A DNA stretch of 23,484 nt from NCBI GenBank assembly GCA_034439915.1, contig JAWXBI010000272.1, positions 1 to 23,484 on the forward strand, written 5' to 3'. The translations under genes and the position numbers were made by a program. The notes beneath the pieces are model-generated. The model searched no databases and was not told where the DNA came from. It saw nothing but the letters and a program-made list of their open reading frames with translations. Shown here one piece after another: positions 1 through 8,072 of this stretch (the first letter of the stretch is position 1; each line of letters begins with the position of its first letter). The stretch comes from JADJLQ01 sp034439915. GTDB taxonomy: Bacteria > Bacteroidota > Bacteroidia > Chitinophagales > Saprospiraceae.

Positions 1-822
1 CAGAGCGCTATTTTCAATAGCGCCAACTTCTCGATTATTGCCACCGACGCGAAGGGTGTCATTCAACTATTCAACGTCGGCGCTGAGCGCATGCTGGGCT
101 ACACAGCCGCTGAAGTGCTGAACAAGATTACCCCAGCCGAGATTTCCGATCCTCAGGAAGTGATTGCGCGTGCCAAGACATTGAGTCTAGAGCTTGCCAC
201 CCCTATTGCGCCGGGTTTCGAAGCTTTGGTCTTCAAGGCATCGCGCGGCATCGAGGACATCTACGAATTGACCTACATTCGCAAGGACAGCAGCCGCTTC
301 CCAGCGGTCGTATCGGTCACGGCCCTGCGCGACGCGCAAAGCGCTATCATCGGCTACCTGTTGATTGGCACTGATAACACCGCACGCAAGGAGGCGGAGA
401 AGGCACTGCTTAGAGCAGGGGCCTTGCAGAACGCGATTTTCAACAGCGCTAACTTTTCGAGCATAGCCACTGACGCGAAGGGTGTCATCCAAATATTCAA
501 CGTTGGCGCCGAGCGTATGTTGGGTTATACGGCCGCTGAAGTGCTTGACAAGATCACCCCGGCCGACATTTCCGATCCGCAGGAAGTGATTGCACGGGCC
601 AAGACATTGAGCTTTGAGCTCGCAACCACCATTACACCAGGCTTTGAGGCCCTGGTCTTCAAGGCCTCGCGCGGGATCGAAGACATCTACGAATTGACCT
701 ACATCCGCCAGGATGGCAGCCGCTTTCCGGCAGTAGTGTCGGTGACGGCACTGCGCGATGATCAAGATGCAATCATCGGATATCTTCTGATTGGTACGGA
801 TAATACCGCACGTAAGCAAGTC
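1..822 (+). repeat. Tandem duplication of a 426-bp PAS-encoding unit
   Basis: The sequence starting at base 1 recurs from base 427, an offset of 142 codons. The two encoded PAS copies differ at only about a dozen of roughly 130 residues, yet many codons differ silently (for example aatagcgcc versus aacagcgct). The window begins exactly at the start of a unit, so more copies may lie upstream. Confidence 0.85.
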
Positions 823-2406
823 GAAGCAGAGCAGAAAAAGCTCGATCAACGCCTACGCGACCAGCAGTTCTACACGCGCTCTCTCATCGAATCCAATATT
901 GACGCACTGATGACCACTGACCCGTCCGGCATCATCACTGACGTCAACAAACAGATGGAGGCACTCACTGGCTGCACCCGTGACGAGCTCATCGGCGCCC
1001 CCTTCAAGAACTACTTCACTGATCCGGAGCGGGCCGAGGCGGGCATCAAACTAGTGCTCAGCGAGAAAAAGGTCACCAACTATGAGCTCACCGCGCGCGC
1101 GAGGGACGGTAAGGAAACCGTGGTGTCCTACAATGCGACTACCTTCTATGACCGGGATAGGAAGCTTCAAGGCGTTTTCGCGGCAGCGCGGGACGTTACC
1201 GAGCTTAAACGCTTTGAAAGGACGCTGCAGGATAAAAACGTCGAGCTGGAGATCGCTAAGTCTGCAGCGGAACAAGCCAACCTCGCGAAATCAGATTTCC
1301 TTTCCAGCATGAGCCATGAGCTTCGCACTCCGCTCAGTGCGATCCTCGGTTTCGCACAACTCATGGAGACCAGCACCCCACCACCACCGCCCTCCCAGAT
1401 GGAAAATATTAACCAGATTCTCCTGGCGGGATGGCACCTGTTAATGCTGATCAACGAAATCCTCGATCTCGCGGTGATCGAGTCCGGAAAGGTGTCACTT
1501 TCACCAGAACCGGTCTTGCTGTCTGAAGTCATGATCGAATGCCAGGCCATGATCGAACCGCAGGCGCAACAACGTGAGGTTCGCGTCACCTTCCCACAGT
1601 ATGAAATCCCTTGCTTTGTCAATGCTGACCGGACCCGGTTGAAGCAGGTTCTCATCAACCTTCTTTCCAATGCAATAAAATACAACAAAGCGGGAGGCAC
1701 AGTGGCTGTGACCTCCACGTCGAGGACCTCTGGAAGGATACACATCAACGTCGAGGACACTGGCGAAGGATTATCTCTGGAAAAGTTGGCGCAACTTTTC
1801 CAGCCATTCAATCGTCTCGGCCAAGAAGGCGGAATCGAACAGGGAACAGGCATCGGCCTCGTGGTAACCAAGCGACTAGTCGAACTGATGGGGGGCACGA
1901 TCGGCGTGGAAAGCGTCGTCGGCACGGGAAGCACGTTCTGGATCGAGCTGAACTCGGCGGAGGCGCCGCAACCTGCCATTGACCAAGCCGAACCCACTGC
2001 GGTTGCCCAAGCCGAAATACAAGACGATGCTCCGCTCCGTACCGTGCTCTATATCGAGGATAACCCGGCTAACTTGAAGCTGGTGGAGCAACTCATCGCT
2101 CGCCGCCCTGATATGTGTCTGCTAAGTGCAGTGAATGGGAAGCTGGGAATAGAGCTTGCGAGTGCCAGCCAACCAGACGTGATCCTAATGGACATCAATT
2201 TGCCTGGCATGAGCGGCATCGAAGCCCTGAAAATCCTGCGCGAAAACCCGGCAACGGCACACATCCCCGTCATTGCACTCACTGCAAATGCAATGGAGCG
2301 AGACATCGAGAAGGGCTTGCAGGCAGGTTTCTATTTGTATCTCACCAAACCGATCAGGGTCAATGCATTCATGGAAGCGTTGGACTTGGCGCTGAATATT
2401 TCATGA
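1..2406 (+). CDS. Hybrid sensor histidine kinase (PAS-PAS-PAS-HisKA-HATPase-REC), 5' partial
   Basis: The frame is open from base 1, so the gene begins upstream; the first internal ATG (91) lies inside a PAS domain and is not the real start. Counting codons from base 1, two PAS units lie at about 1-125 and 143-267, and a third, divergent PAS at about 290-405. A HisKA domain follows with phospho-acceptor His439 in SMSHELRTPL. The HATPase domain has an N box (NLLSNAIKYN from 553), a G1 box (DTGEG from 586) and a G2 box (GTGIGL from 615). A C-terminal receiver has phospho-acceptor Asp731 in ILMDINLP and a TKP lysine motif. No membrane segment is visible in this part, so the visible sensor is cytoplasmic PAS. 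By family knowledge it autophosphorylates on His and passes phosphate to its own receiver and perhaps to the neighbouring response regulator. Base composition is clearly GC-richer than the genes after 3.8 kb. The ligand is unknown. Confidence 0.93.
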   Translation, partial: QSAIFNSANFSIIATDAKGVIQLFNVGAERMLGYTAAEVLNKITPAEISDPQEVIARAKTLSLELATPIAPGFEALVFKASRGIEDIYELTYIRKDSSRFPAVVSVTALRDAQSAIIGYLLIGTDNTARKEAEKALLRAGALQNAIFNSANFSSIATDAKGVIQIFNVGAERMLGYTAAEVLDKITPADISDPQEVIARAKTLSFELATTITPGFEALVFKASRGIEDIYELTYIRQDGSRFPAVVSVTALRDDQDAIIGYLLIGTDNTARKQVEAEQKKLDQRLRDQQFYTRSLIESNIDALMTTDPSGIITDVNKQMEALTGCTRDELIGAPFKNYFTDPERAEAGIKLVLSEKKVTNYELTARARDGKETVVSYNATTFYDRDRKLQGVFAAARDVTELKRFERTLQDKNVELEIAKSAAEQANLAKSDFLSSMSHELRTPLSAILGFAQLMETSTPPPPPSQMENINQILLAGWHLLMLINEILDLAVIESGKVSLSPEPVLLSEVMIECQAMIEPQAQQREVRVTFPQYEIPCFVNADRTRLKQVLINLLSNAIKYNKAGGTVAVTSTSRTSGRIHINVEDTGEGLSLEKLAQLFQPFNRLGQEGGIEQGTGIGLVVTKRLVELMGGTIGVESVVGTGSTFWIELNSAEAPQPAIDQAEPTAVAQAEIQDDAPLRTVLYIEDNPANLKLVEQLIARRPDMCLLSAVNGKLGIELASASQPDVILMDINLPGMSGIEALKILRENPATAHIPVIALTANAMERDIEKGLQAGFYLYLTKPIRVNAFMEALDLALNIS

Positions 2407-2498
2407 AAGGACCTTCGCCGGAACAAATAAAGCAAGCCGTATATTTATGAGCAATTCATCCGATTTGATTATTCCTTAACCGCCCCACAAATTTAGTT

Positions 2499-3731
2499 AT
2501 GAAAAAAGTTATCCTGGTCGACGATAATCCTGCGATATTGACCATCATGTCGAAACGGCTGCAAGCGGAAGCTGTCGAGACACTGACCGCTGACAATGGA
2601 GCCGATGCATTGCGGATGACAAGAGAAAACCGGCCCGATGTAGTGGTTCTAGACTTGATGATGCCCAAAATGCACGGCTACACCCTCATTCAAGAGATCC
2701 GCAACGACCCAGACCTGAGCCATGTCAAGATTATGGTTATCTCCGCCAAAACTTATGCGGCAGATGTGGACAGAAGCCTGCGACTGGGGGCAGATCGTTA
2801 TTTGAGTAAGCCCTTCGACTTGCAGGTGTTCTGGAAAACTATCGCTGAACTTCTAGGGGGAACCCCACCGCCTTTTACCCTTCGGTTCTGGGGTGCACGC
2901 GGTTCGATTGCAACTCCCGGGCCAGACACAGTGAAATATGGCGGCAACACTGCATGCACTGAGGTGCGGTGCGGCGATCAGTTATTGATTCTAGATGCCG
3001 GCACAGGGATTCGGGAGCTTGGACTATCCCTGCTCCGTGAGTTCCAGCAAAGACCGATCAAGGGGCATATCTTCGTGGGCCACACTCATTGGGATCATAT
3101 TCAGGGATTCCCTTTTTTTGCACCGGCTTTTATTCCCGGAAATGAGTTTACAATCTACAGTCTGCGCGGAGCTGAAAAGCCGCTCGAAAAAGTCTTCCGG
3201 GGACAAATGGACAACGACTACTTTCCGGTCCTTTTGAGCGAAATGAAGGCAAGCCTGGAGTTTCGCGAGTTAGAATCAGAAGTGAATCTGGGAGAGATCC
3301 AAGTATCCTACATTTTTTTGAACCATCCGGGTCTTGCAGTAGGCTTCCGCATATCTTTTGCGGGCCGATCTTTGGTCTATATTAGCGACCACGAGAATTA
3401 CGGGCGTTTGTCGCCTGGCGGGCCCAGTCCGAACCCACTCGACTTGGAAATAGCACGCTTTGCCGAAAATGCGGAATTATTGATATCCGAAGCGCAGTAC
3501 ACGGAAGAGGAGTATGCACAGAAAAAAGGATGGGGACACAGCACCTTCCTGGATGCTTTGGATCTGGCTAATCAGGCAAAGGTAAAGCGTTTGGCTATCT
3601 TCCATCATGATCCTTCTCATGATGACACTTTCCTGGATCAGATTTCGGAGTTCTGTCAGAAGACGATTGAGGAGCGGAGGTATACGTTCTCCTGCTTCCT
3701 GGCCCAAGAGGGAACTTTGATTGAGCTCTGA
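2499..3731 (+). CDS. Response regulator with metallo-beta-lactamase-fold output domain
   Basis: Residues 1-120 form a CheY-like receiver: acidic pair Asp8/Asp9, phospho-acceptor Asp52 in VVVLDLMMP, conserved Ser82 and Lys104 in YLSKPF. Residues about 127-410 form a metallo-beta-lactamase-fold hydrolase of the PhnP/RNase Z-like type. It starts with FTLRFWGARGSIATPG and has the metal motif H195-T-H-W-D-H200, then His276, Asp297 in YISDHE and a histidine cluster near His369-His374. The metal ligands look complete, so the domain is probably an active phosphodiesterase-type hydrolase; the substrate (cyclic nucleotide, phosphonate ester or RNA) cannot be told from sequence. There is no DNA-binding domain, so output is enzymatic. 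It lies 92 bp after the hybrid kinase on the same strand and is probably its phosphorelay partner (inference). Confidence 0.9.
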   Translation: MKKVILVDDNPAILTIMSKRLQAEAVETLTADNGADALRMTRENRPDVVVLDLMMPKMHGYTLIQEIRNDPDLSHVKIMVISAKTYAADVDRSLRLGADRYLSKPFDLQVFWKTIAELLGGTPPPFTLRFWGARGSIATPGPDTVKYGGNTACTEVRCGDQLLILDAGTGIRELGLSLLREFQQRPIKGHIFVGHTHWDHIQGFPFFAPAFIPGNEFTIYSLRGAEKPLEKVFRGQMDNDYFPVLLSEMKASLEFRELESEVNLGEIQVSYIFLNHPGLAVGFRISFAGRSLVYISDHENYGRLSPGGPSPNPLDLEIARFAENAELLISEAQYTEEEYAQKKGWGHSTFLDALDLANQAKVKRLAIFHHDPSHDDTFLDQISEFCQKTIEERRYTFSCFLAQEGTLIEL

Positions 3732-3834
3732 ACGGAGGACTATTAGGGCCTAATGTTATTAATTAACGAGTATACAGTTAGAATACATCCGATTAAATTT
3801 TAAATGGAGACCAATCACCTCTATATTAAAAAAC

Positions 3835-4371
3835 ATGGTTTGTAACCGGTGTATACTGGTTGTCCAACAGGAATTAGAAAAATTAAACCTGGCACCGTCG
3901 AAGGTTATTTTGGGCGAAGCCAAATTGAAAAAGACTCCATCCGCACGGCAAATGGAAGCGTTGACGCAGAGACTGAGTACATTGGGTTTTGAATTGATCG
4001 ATAATCAGAAACATCTTCAGATAGAAAAAATAAAAAAGCTGATCATAGAGAAAGTCCAATCTCAGCACATAGAAGAACATTTTAGTTTGAGTGAGTACCT
4101 TGGAAAATCGCTGAATAAGGATTACAGTAATTTGTCCCGTTTGTTTTCCTCAGTCGAAGGCACTACCGTTGAACAATACTTTATTTTACAAAAACTGGAA
4201 AAAGTCAAAGAATGGTTGATTTACGTTGAATTAACGCTCACCGAAATAGCCTGGCAGTTGGGTTATAGCAGCGTAGCCCATCTTTCTTCCCAGTTTAAAA
4301 AAATGACTGGTCTGCCTCCCAGGCGATTTAAAGAAATCGGCGGGCATCGCACTTCTCTGGATAAGGTATGA
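3835..4371 (+). CDS. AraC-family regulator with HMA-like CxxC N-terminus (N-terminal frameshift)
   Basis: The N-terminus (MVCNRCI...VVQQELEKLNL) resembles a heavy-metal-associated domain with a CxxC metal site. The C-terminus is an AraC DNA-binding domain; its second helix-turn-helix is LTEIAWQLGYSSVAHLSSQF, near residues 137-156. Bacteroidota relatives usually start slightly earlier, with residues like YIKNMVCxRC. Here an ATG at 3804 reads METNHLYIK and would join MVCNRC in frame if the A6 run at 3828-3833 had one A fewer. As given, that frame hits a stop after 13 codons, and the intact frame starts only at 3835, losing the first beta strand. This could be a sequencing error, a real inactivating slip or phase variation. 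It probably senses copper or a related thiophilic metal and controls the DUF305/DUF3347 genes downstream (inference from context). Confidence 0.8.
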   Translation: MVCNRCILVVQQELEKLNLAPSKVILGEAKLKKTPSARQMEALTQRLSTLGFELIDNQKHLQIEKIKKLIIEKVQSQHIEEHFSLSEYLGKSLNKDYSNLSRLFSSVEGTTVEQYFILQKLEKVKEWLIYVELTLTEIAWQLGYSSVAHLSSQFKKMTGLPPRRFKEIGGHRTSLDKV

Positions 4372-4707
4372 CCCCACCAGGTCTTTGTGGCGGCGGGCTT
4401 CAGCCGGCGTGAAAAAGACTTGACTAATAGGATATATTTTGACCACGAGAATGGTATAAAGATTAACCATCTTTTCTAAAGACATTGTTGTCAGGAGATC
4501 AGTGAATAATGAAACATATAGTTGTAATTGTATAATAACAATCATAATTCTAGTGGTAAGTTTGCAATTGGTAAACGTTCGATATTTAGTCTGTTTAGCT
4601 TCCTTTTATTAAACGGAAAAGCCGATTAGAGCTCGGTTGTATGTCTGTCGTAGTTAAAGTTTTAACTAATCAAAAATTAAAGTCGTATACTTTTAAAATT
4701 CTAAAAA
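4372..4707. other. Intergenic region upstream of the DUF305 lipoprotein gene
   Basis: This 336-bp A/T-rich gap has no credible gene. An open frame on the minus strand (4231-4545) overlaps the AraC gene in antisense and matches nothing I recognise. The only structured element I see is the perfect inverted repeat at 4651-4668, listed separately. Confidence 0.6.
4651..4668. promoter_or_regulatory. Candidate operator: perfect 8-bp inverted repeat
   Basis: TAGTTAAA-GT-TTTAACTA is a perfect palindrome with a 2-bp centre, ending 39 bp before the ATG of the DUF305 lipoprotein gene. A weak -7-like TACTTTTA lies at 4688-4695. The spacing suits a regulator binding near the promoter. AraC proteins more often bind direct repeats, so a different repressor is possible. 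Confidence 0.4.
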
Positions 4708-5637
4708 ATGATAAAGTCCTATTTCAATTTTCTATTCCTTTTAGCCGGTAGCTTTTTAATATTAACCCAAAGTTGTTCAAGTACACAAGAAGCAACCATC
4801 ACCTCTAAAACAGCATCAACATCCAAGGGCTACACGGTTATGAATCCGGGAGAGTCCATCATAATATACAAATATGAGCACCTGGCCCATTCAGCTAAAG
4901 AAGCCGATAAATATGGTCCTAAATATTTCTTTACAACTGCATCATCAGATGTTTTAACTCCTCTGACTAAAATGAACCTGAAAAAAGTGTTTTCAACTAA
5001 TCATTCTTTTCACGACGCCCTAGATGCTAATTTTACCAAAGACGAGGAACTCATCAATTATGATGATTTCCATAAGATGTATAAGATCAATAGGCTTCTA
5101 ATAAACGATAGCCATTCCGGTATGAAAATGGACAATGGCATGATGGCGTCAATGAACAATGCAATGGGTAAGATGCACGATATGAAGATGTCAGAGGATT
5201 TTGATCATGACTTTGCGCATATGATGATTAAACATCACCAGGCGGCCATAGATATGAGCAAAATAGAAATGGCGAAAGGCATGGATCCACAAATCAAAAA
5301 GATAGCGCAGAATATTATAACCGAACAAAAGGTGGAGATTGGTCAAATGGAATTATTTATAAAAAACCACAAGGTTACCAAAGGTGAAATGCATCATCAA
5401 TTAGGCGAATCAATGAATTCCATGATGAACAAAATGAATAATATGAAAATGACAGGGAATGCAGATAGAGATTATGTAATGATGATGATTCCTCATCATG
5501 AATGTGCCGTGAGTATGGCTGAAGCCCAATTAGCGCATGGCAAAGAAATGGAATTAAAAAATATGGCACAAAGTATGATTTTAAACCAAAAAAAGGAAAT
5601 TGCTGAATTGAATGCATGGCTGTCTGCCAAAAAGTAG
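4708..5637 (+). CDS. Met/His-rich lipoprotein with two DUF305 domains
   Basis: This 309-residue protein has a hydrophobic N-terminus ending in a lipobox (LTQSC, Cys23), so it is probably anchored as an exported lipoprotein. Residues about 45-130 form an unrecognised domain. Two DUF305 domains follow: residues 164-220 (DHDFAHMMIKHHQAAIDM, His176-His177) and 252-307 (DRDYVMMMIPHHECAVSM, His263-His264). Met/His-rich linkers (GMKMDNGMMASMNNAMGKM and NSMMNKMNNMKM) precede each. DUF305 proteins such as cyanobacterial CopM bind copper through Met and His clusters, so periplasmic copper binding or delivery is likely. The ATG at 4708 follows an A-rich leader typical of Bacteroidota. The flanking HMA-AraC and DUF3347 genes support a metal role. 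Confidence 0.85.
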   Translation: MIKSYFNFLFLLAGSFLILTQSCSSTQEATITSKTASTSKGYTVMNPGESIIIYKYEHLAHSAKEADKYGPKYFFTTASSDVLTPLTKMNLKKVFSTNHSFHDALDANFTKDEELINYDDFHKMYKINRLLINDSHSGMKMDNGMMASMNNAMGKMHDMKMSEDFDHDFAHMMIKHHQAAIDMSKIEMAKGMDPQIKKIAQNIITEQKVEIGQMELFIKNHKVTKGEMHHQLGESMNSMMNKMNNMKMTGNADRDYVMMMIPHHECAVSMAEAQLAHGKEMELKNMAQSMILNQKKEIAELNAWLSAKK

Positions 5638-6105
5638 TTTTGCAGTTTTTTTTACGCAAGAGAGAGATCTTATTTGGTTTGTAAAAAAAAAATAAAATGA
5701 TAGAATCAATCCATAACTAAAGTTGCCCAATGCACCCTGAGATAAAATCAAATGAGCCTGGTAAATTCCCAAAGTATGGAATGGATTTAATAGTTAAAAC
5801 ACAAAGAATATTTTATTAAAAACAGGAATCCTAAGAATATATCCTTGATCTTGATAACCGCCAGTCGGTTTATCAGGTCAACGTTGTCGTGACTTTCATT
5901 TTTCTGGCGTTCATTCTTCTTGATGTAGGTCTACACGCAATAGTGACAAATTGACTATAATTTCTCTCCCTTAAGAGCTTAGAGTTTGTTGCCAGAGTAA
6001 ACGTGGTTCAGCCCCCTATTCTTCAGACAATAATTATCTAAGTTAAGAAATCAATTGTATTCGTCAATACCTTTGTATCGGCGAGGGTCGACTGACGGTC
6101 ATGCT
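5638..6105. other. Intergenic region between DUF305 gene and IS remnant
   Basis: About 470 bp of A/T-rich sequence with homopolymer runs near 5647-5695. I see no gene, convincing terminator hairpin or RNA. It should contain the downstream end of the IS remnant, but I could not identify a terminal inverted repeat or target duplication. Confidence 0.5.
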
Positions 6106-7186
6106 TTATACCGACGTCGATTCAAGTGTATTGTGTAGGCCTACCAATGCATTTTTATTTTTCGGCTCATCGAGAGCCTCAAAATAAGGCGAGGGTCTCC
6201 TTCTGGTTTGCATTGCCCGATAGTCGTATTGATATATTCCAGGTAATGTAATGAGGTCCTGGAATGGGACTTTAATGGTGATTTTAGCTCTTCGACTCTC
6301 CAGATATGTGACCTCCACCAGATCCATTTCGAATAGTGCCCAGAATTTAGCAGGAGGAATCCCTTTTGTTCCGCTGTGGCTTCAGTCATTATTGTAGGCC
6401 GTATAAAACCGGCCCAGTCTATCTTCAAGTTGAGGAAGACTTGTAAACCGATCGTTCTTTAAAGCGTCAGAAAGGATGGCATGAAAACTTTCGACATGAC
6501 CGTTTTCCTCAGGCGTATAGGGATGGTTAAACACATGTTGAATGTTATTGTCCAGAAAGGATGTAGCGACCTCTTTGGCAGCCAGTTGTTTTTCATTATC
6601 ACTCCTCACCTCCACTTCAATTTCTGACGTATTGACACGATGAGGTTGTAAATACTCAGCCACGACATATTCCCAAACGTCCTTTACCTGACTGGCTTTC
6701 ATAGTAAATCCTGCCTTCCAGTGCAACGCATATCGTGTAAACGTATCCAGAACAGTGAGTATAAAGGCATATTTTCTCTGCTCATAAATCCAGACGTACT
6801 TGATATCCATTTCCAGAATCACGACGAAAAGTGACAAACTCCCGCCCTTTGCGCTTTCTGGAATCTTCTAGCAATAGATGCTCCTTCCTCATTCGGAATA
6901 GTTTCTTGTGATTGATATAATATCCAAGAAGCTGCAATGTAGCCGTGATTAGCCGATACCATTTTGGCTGATCCGGATTCAGTTTAATATCCACTACTTT
7001 TTTGACCACCTCCTCGTTCGGTACCAGGTACTCATTTAATGTTCGAGGATCCCGCCATCGAGTCGTGGAAGATGGTCTTTTGCCTGGCTTTACTCCCTTT
7101 TCCTGATAGTAAAACTCGTTCCGGGTCATGCCTGTGATCCCCAGACATCGATCGCGCCTTAATCCGAATACCATAAAGTCTCTCAC
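6106..7186 (-). pseudogene. IS3-family transposase OrfB, frameshifted and with an internal stop
   Basis: The N-terminal part (7186 down to about 6840) reads RDFMVFGLRRDRCLGITG, then a segment typical of the HTH_21 region of IS3 OrfB. Near 6836 the frame changes: TFRRDSGNGY continues out of frame, while another frame gives the rve integrase core starting LEMDIKYVWIYEQRKYA. The core has the first catalytic Asp (EMDIKYVW), the second Asp in VRSDNEKQ and the Glu in NGHVESFHAIL. It ends in FYTAYNND, then a TGA at 6382-6384 where the family has Arg (NDRxHS), and continues in the same frame to a TAA at 6106. The TGA is probably a CGA-to-TGA change. The enzyme is inactive. Confidence 0.82.
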
Positions 7187-7199
7187 AAGGGTTTCCTTC

Positions 7200-7370
7200 T
7201 CAGTTCGGGATATTTTTTTTTAAAAACTCATCCTTCAGCTTGCTTTCCAGATCCCTTTCTGCAAGCAGGATTTTGAGTTGCTCGTTTTCCTTTTCCAACA
7301 ACCGCATTCTCATCTCTTGGTCTTTAAGACGGGCATGTTGAAGCCCCTCTTCGAAATTGCCCGAATGCTG
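7200..7370 (-). pseudogene. IS3-family OrfA, C-terminal coiled-coil fragment only
   Basis: The frame gives a charged leucine-zipper-like coiled coil (LKDQEMRMRLLEKENEQLK) ending KDEFLKKNIPN, the usual C-terminus of IS3 OrfA. An A9 run on the minus strand (T9 at 7212-7220) precedes the stop and is the expected kind of slippery site for OrfA-OrfB fusion. The N-terminal DNA-binding part is missing; open frame upstream to 7430 is antisense to the DUF3347 gene and is not OrfA. Confidence 0.7.
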
Positions 7371-7932
7371 CAGGTATGAAAGGGTGAATAAAACGGAAAT
7401 GAAAGGTGGTGCGGCAATGCACCACTCCATGGAAATGATGCCTCACCAACCTGCAAAGTGTATGGGTTCAAAGATCGAAACCGGAACTTTACCTCAGGCG
7501 AATGAACTGAAGCCGGTGTTTGACCACTATTTTGATCTCAAAGATGCCCTGGTCAATACCGATGCCACCGCAGCCGCTTTACAAGCTGGATATTTATTGG
7601 CTGCTATTGACGCCGTCAAAATGGAGTCCTTGTCTGCTGCCGTCCATACACTTTGGATGAAACAGCTCCCTTCTCTTAAATCCGATGCCAGTCAACTATT
7701 TAAGTCTATGGAGATATCCAACCAAAGGAATTTTTTTATGACCCTGTCGACCAGGATGTACGAACTGATTAAAGCTTCGAAAACGGATGAACCCGTTTAT
7801 TATCAGTTGTGCCCGATGGCCAACGATGGCAAGGGCGCTAATTGGTTGAGTCGCGAAAATGGCATTAAAAACCCTAATTACGGGGTACAAATGATGACTT
7901 GCGGACGCACCGTAGAAACCATCAAATCGTAA
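7357..7932 (+). CDS. DUF3347-domain metal-related protein, probably N-terminally truncated
   Basis: The C-terminal about 150 residues match DUF3347: PVFDHYFDLKDALVNTD near the start of the domain and YYQLCPMANDGKGANWLS...NPNYGVQMMTCGRTVETI near the end, with the two conserved Cys of CPM and TCG. A Met/His-rich stretch (MHHSMEMMPHQPAKC) precedes the domain. Family members in Bacteroidota are normally exported lipoproteins, but no signal peptide is present with the ATG at 7357, nor with 7399 (MKGGAAMHHS). The IS fragment lies just upstream, so the signal peptide and promoter were probably removed by the insertion or a later deletion. DUF3347 proteins accompany copper efflux and copper-binding genes. 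Cytoplasmic retention or loss of expression is likely. Confidence 0.72.
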   Translation: MPECCRYERVNKTEMKGGAAMHHSMEMMPHQPAKCMGSKIETGTLPQANELKPVFDHYFDLKDALVNTDATAAALQAGYLLAAIDAVKMESLSAAVHTLWMKQLPSLKSDASQLFKSMEISNQRNFFMTLSTRMYELIKASKTDEPVYYQLCPMANDGKGANWLSRENGIKNPNYGVQMMTCGRTVETIKS

Positions 7933-7961
7933 TGAATTTTATTTAAACCGGTTATTGATTC

Positions 7962-7995
7962 AGGCATAGTCAGTTCATCCTGACTATGCCTTTTT
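7962..7995 (+). terminator. Rho-independent terminator after the DUF3347 gene
   Basis: A perfect 12-bp stem (AGGCATAGTCAG / CTGACTATGCCT) closes a 6-nt loop (TTCATC) and is followed by TTTTT, 30 bp after the stop at 7932. Confidence 0.88.
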
Positions 7996-8072
7996 ATAAA
8001 GCAAGAATTTGTTATGAAGGATCTTTATTTCATAACACTAATCATAGGATCATATTTGTTGCAGTCTCGGAT

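Larger units (their letters stand above)
6106..7370 (-). mobile_element. Degenerate IS3-family insertion sequence remnant
   Basis: On the minus strand, the C-terminal part of an OrfA (7200 to about 7370) precedes a complete-length but broken OrfB (6106-7186). Order and spacing match IS3-family elements. The N-terminal helix-turn-helix half of OrfA and its terminal repeat are absent: intact DUF3347 coding sequence begins within about 30-100 bp. OrfB carries one frame change and one in-frame stop. The element is therefore immobile on its own. Both ends are approximate. Confidence 0.8.

Noticed and set aside
187..849. 220-codon minus-strand open frame
   Set aside because: Antisense to the duplicated PAS units; its internal repetition simply mirrors that duplication.
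3742..3754. ATTAGG-G-CCTAAT palindrome in the gap after the REC-MBL gene
   Set aside because: Only six base pairs with no T run; too short to call a terminator or operator.
4231..4545. 104-codon minus-strand open frame
   Set aside because: Half of it is antisense to the AraC HTH region and no family is recognisable.
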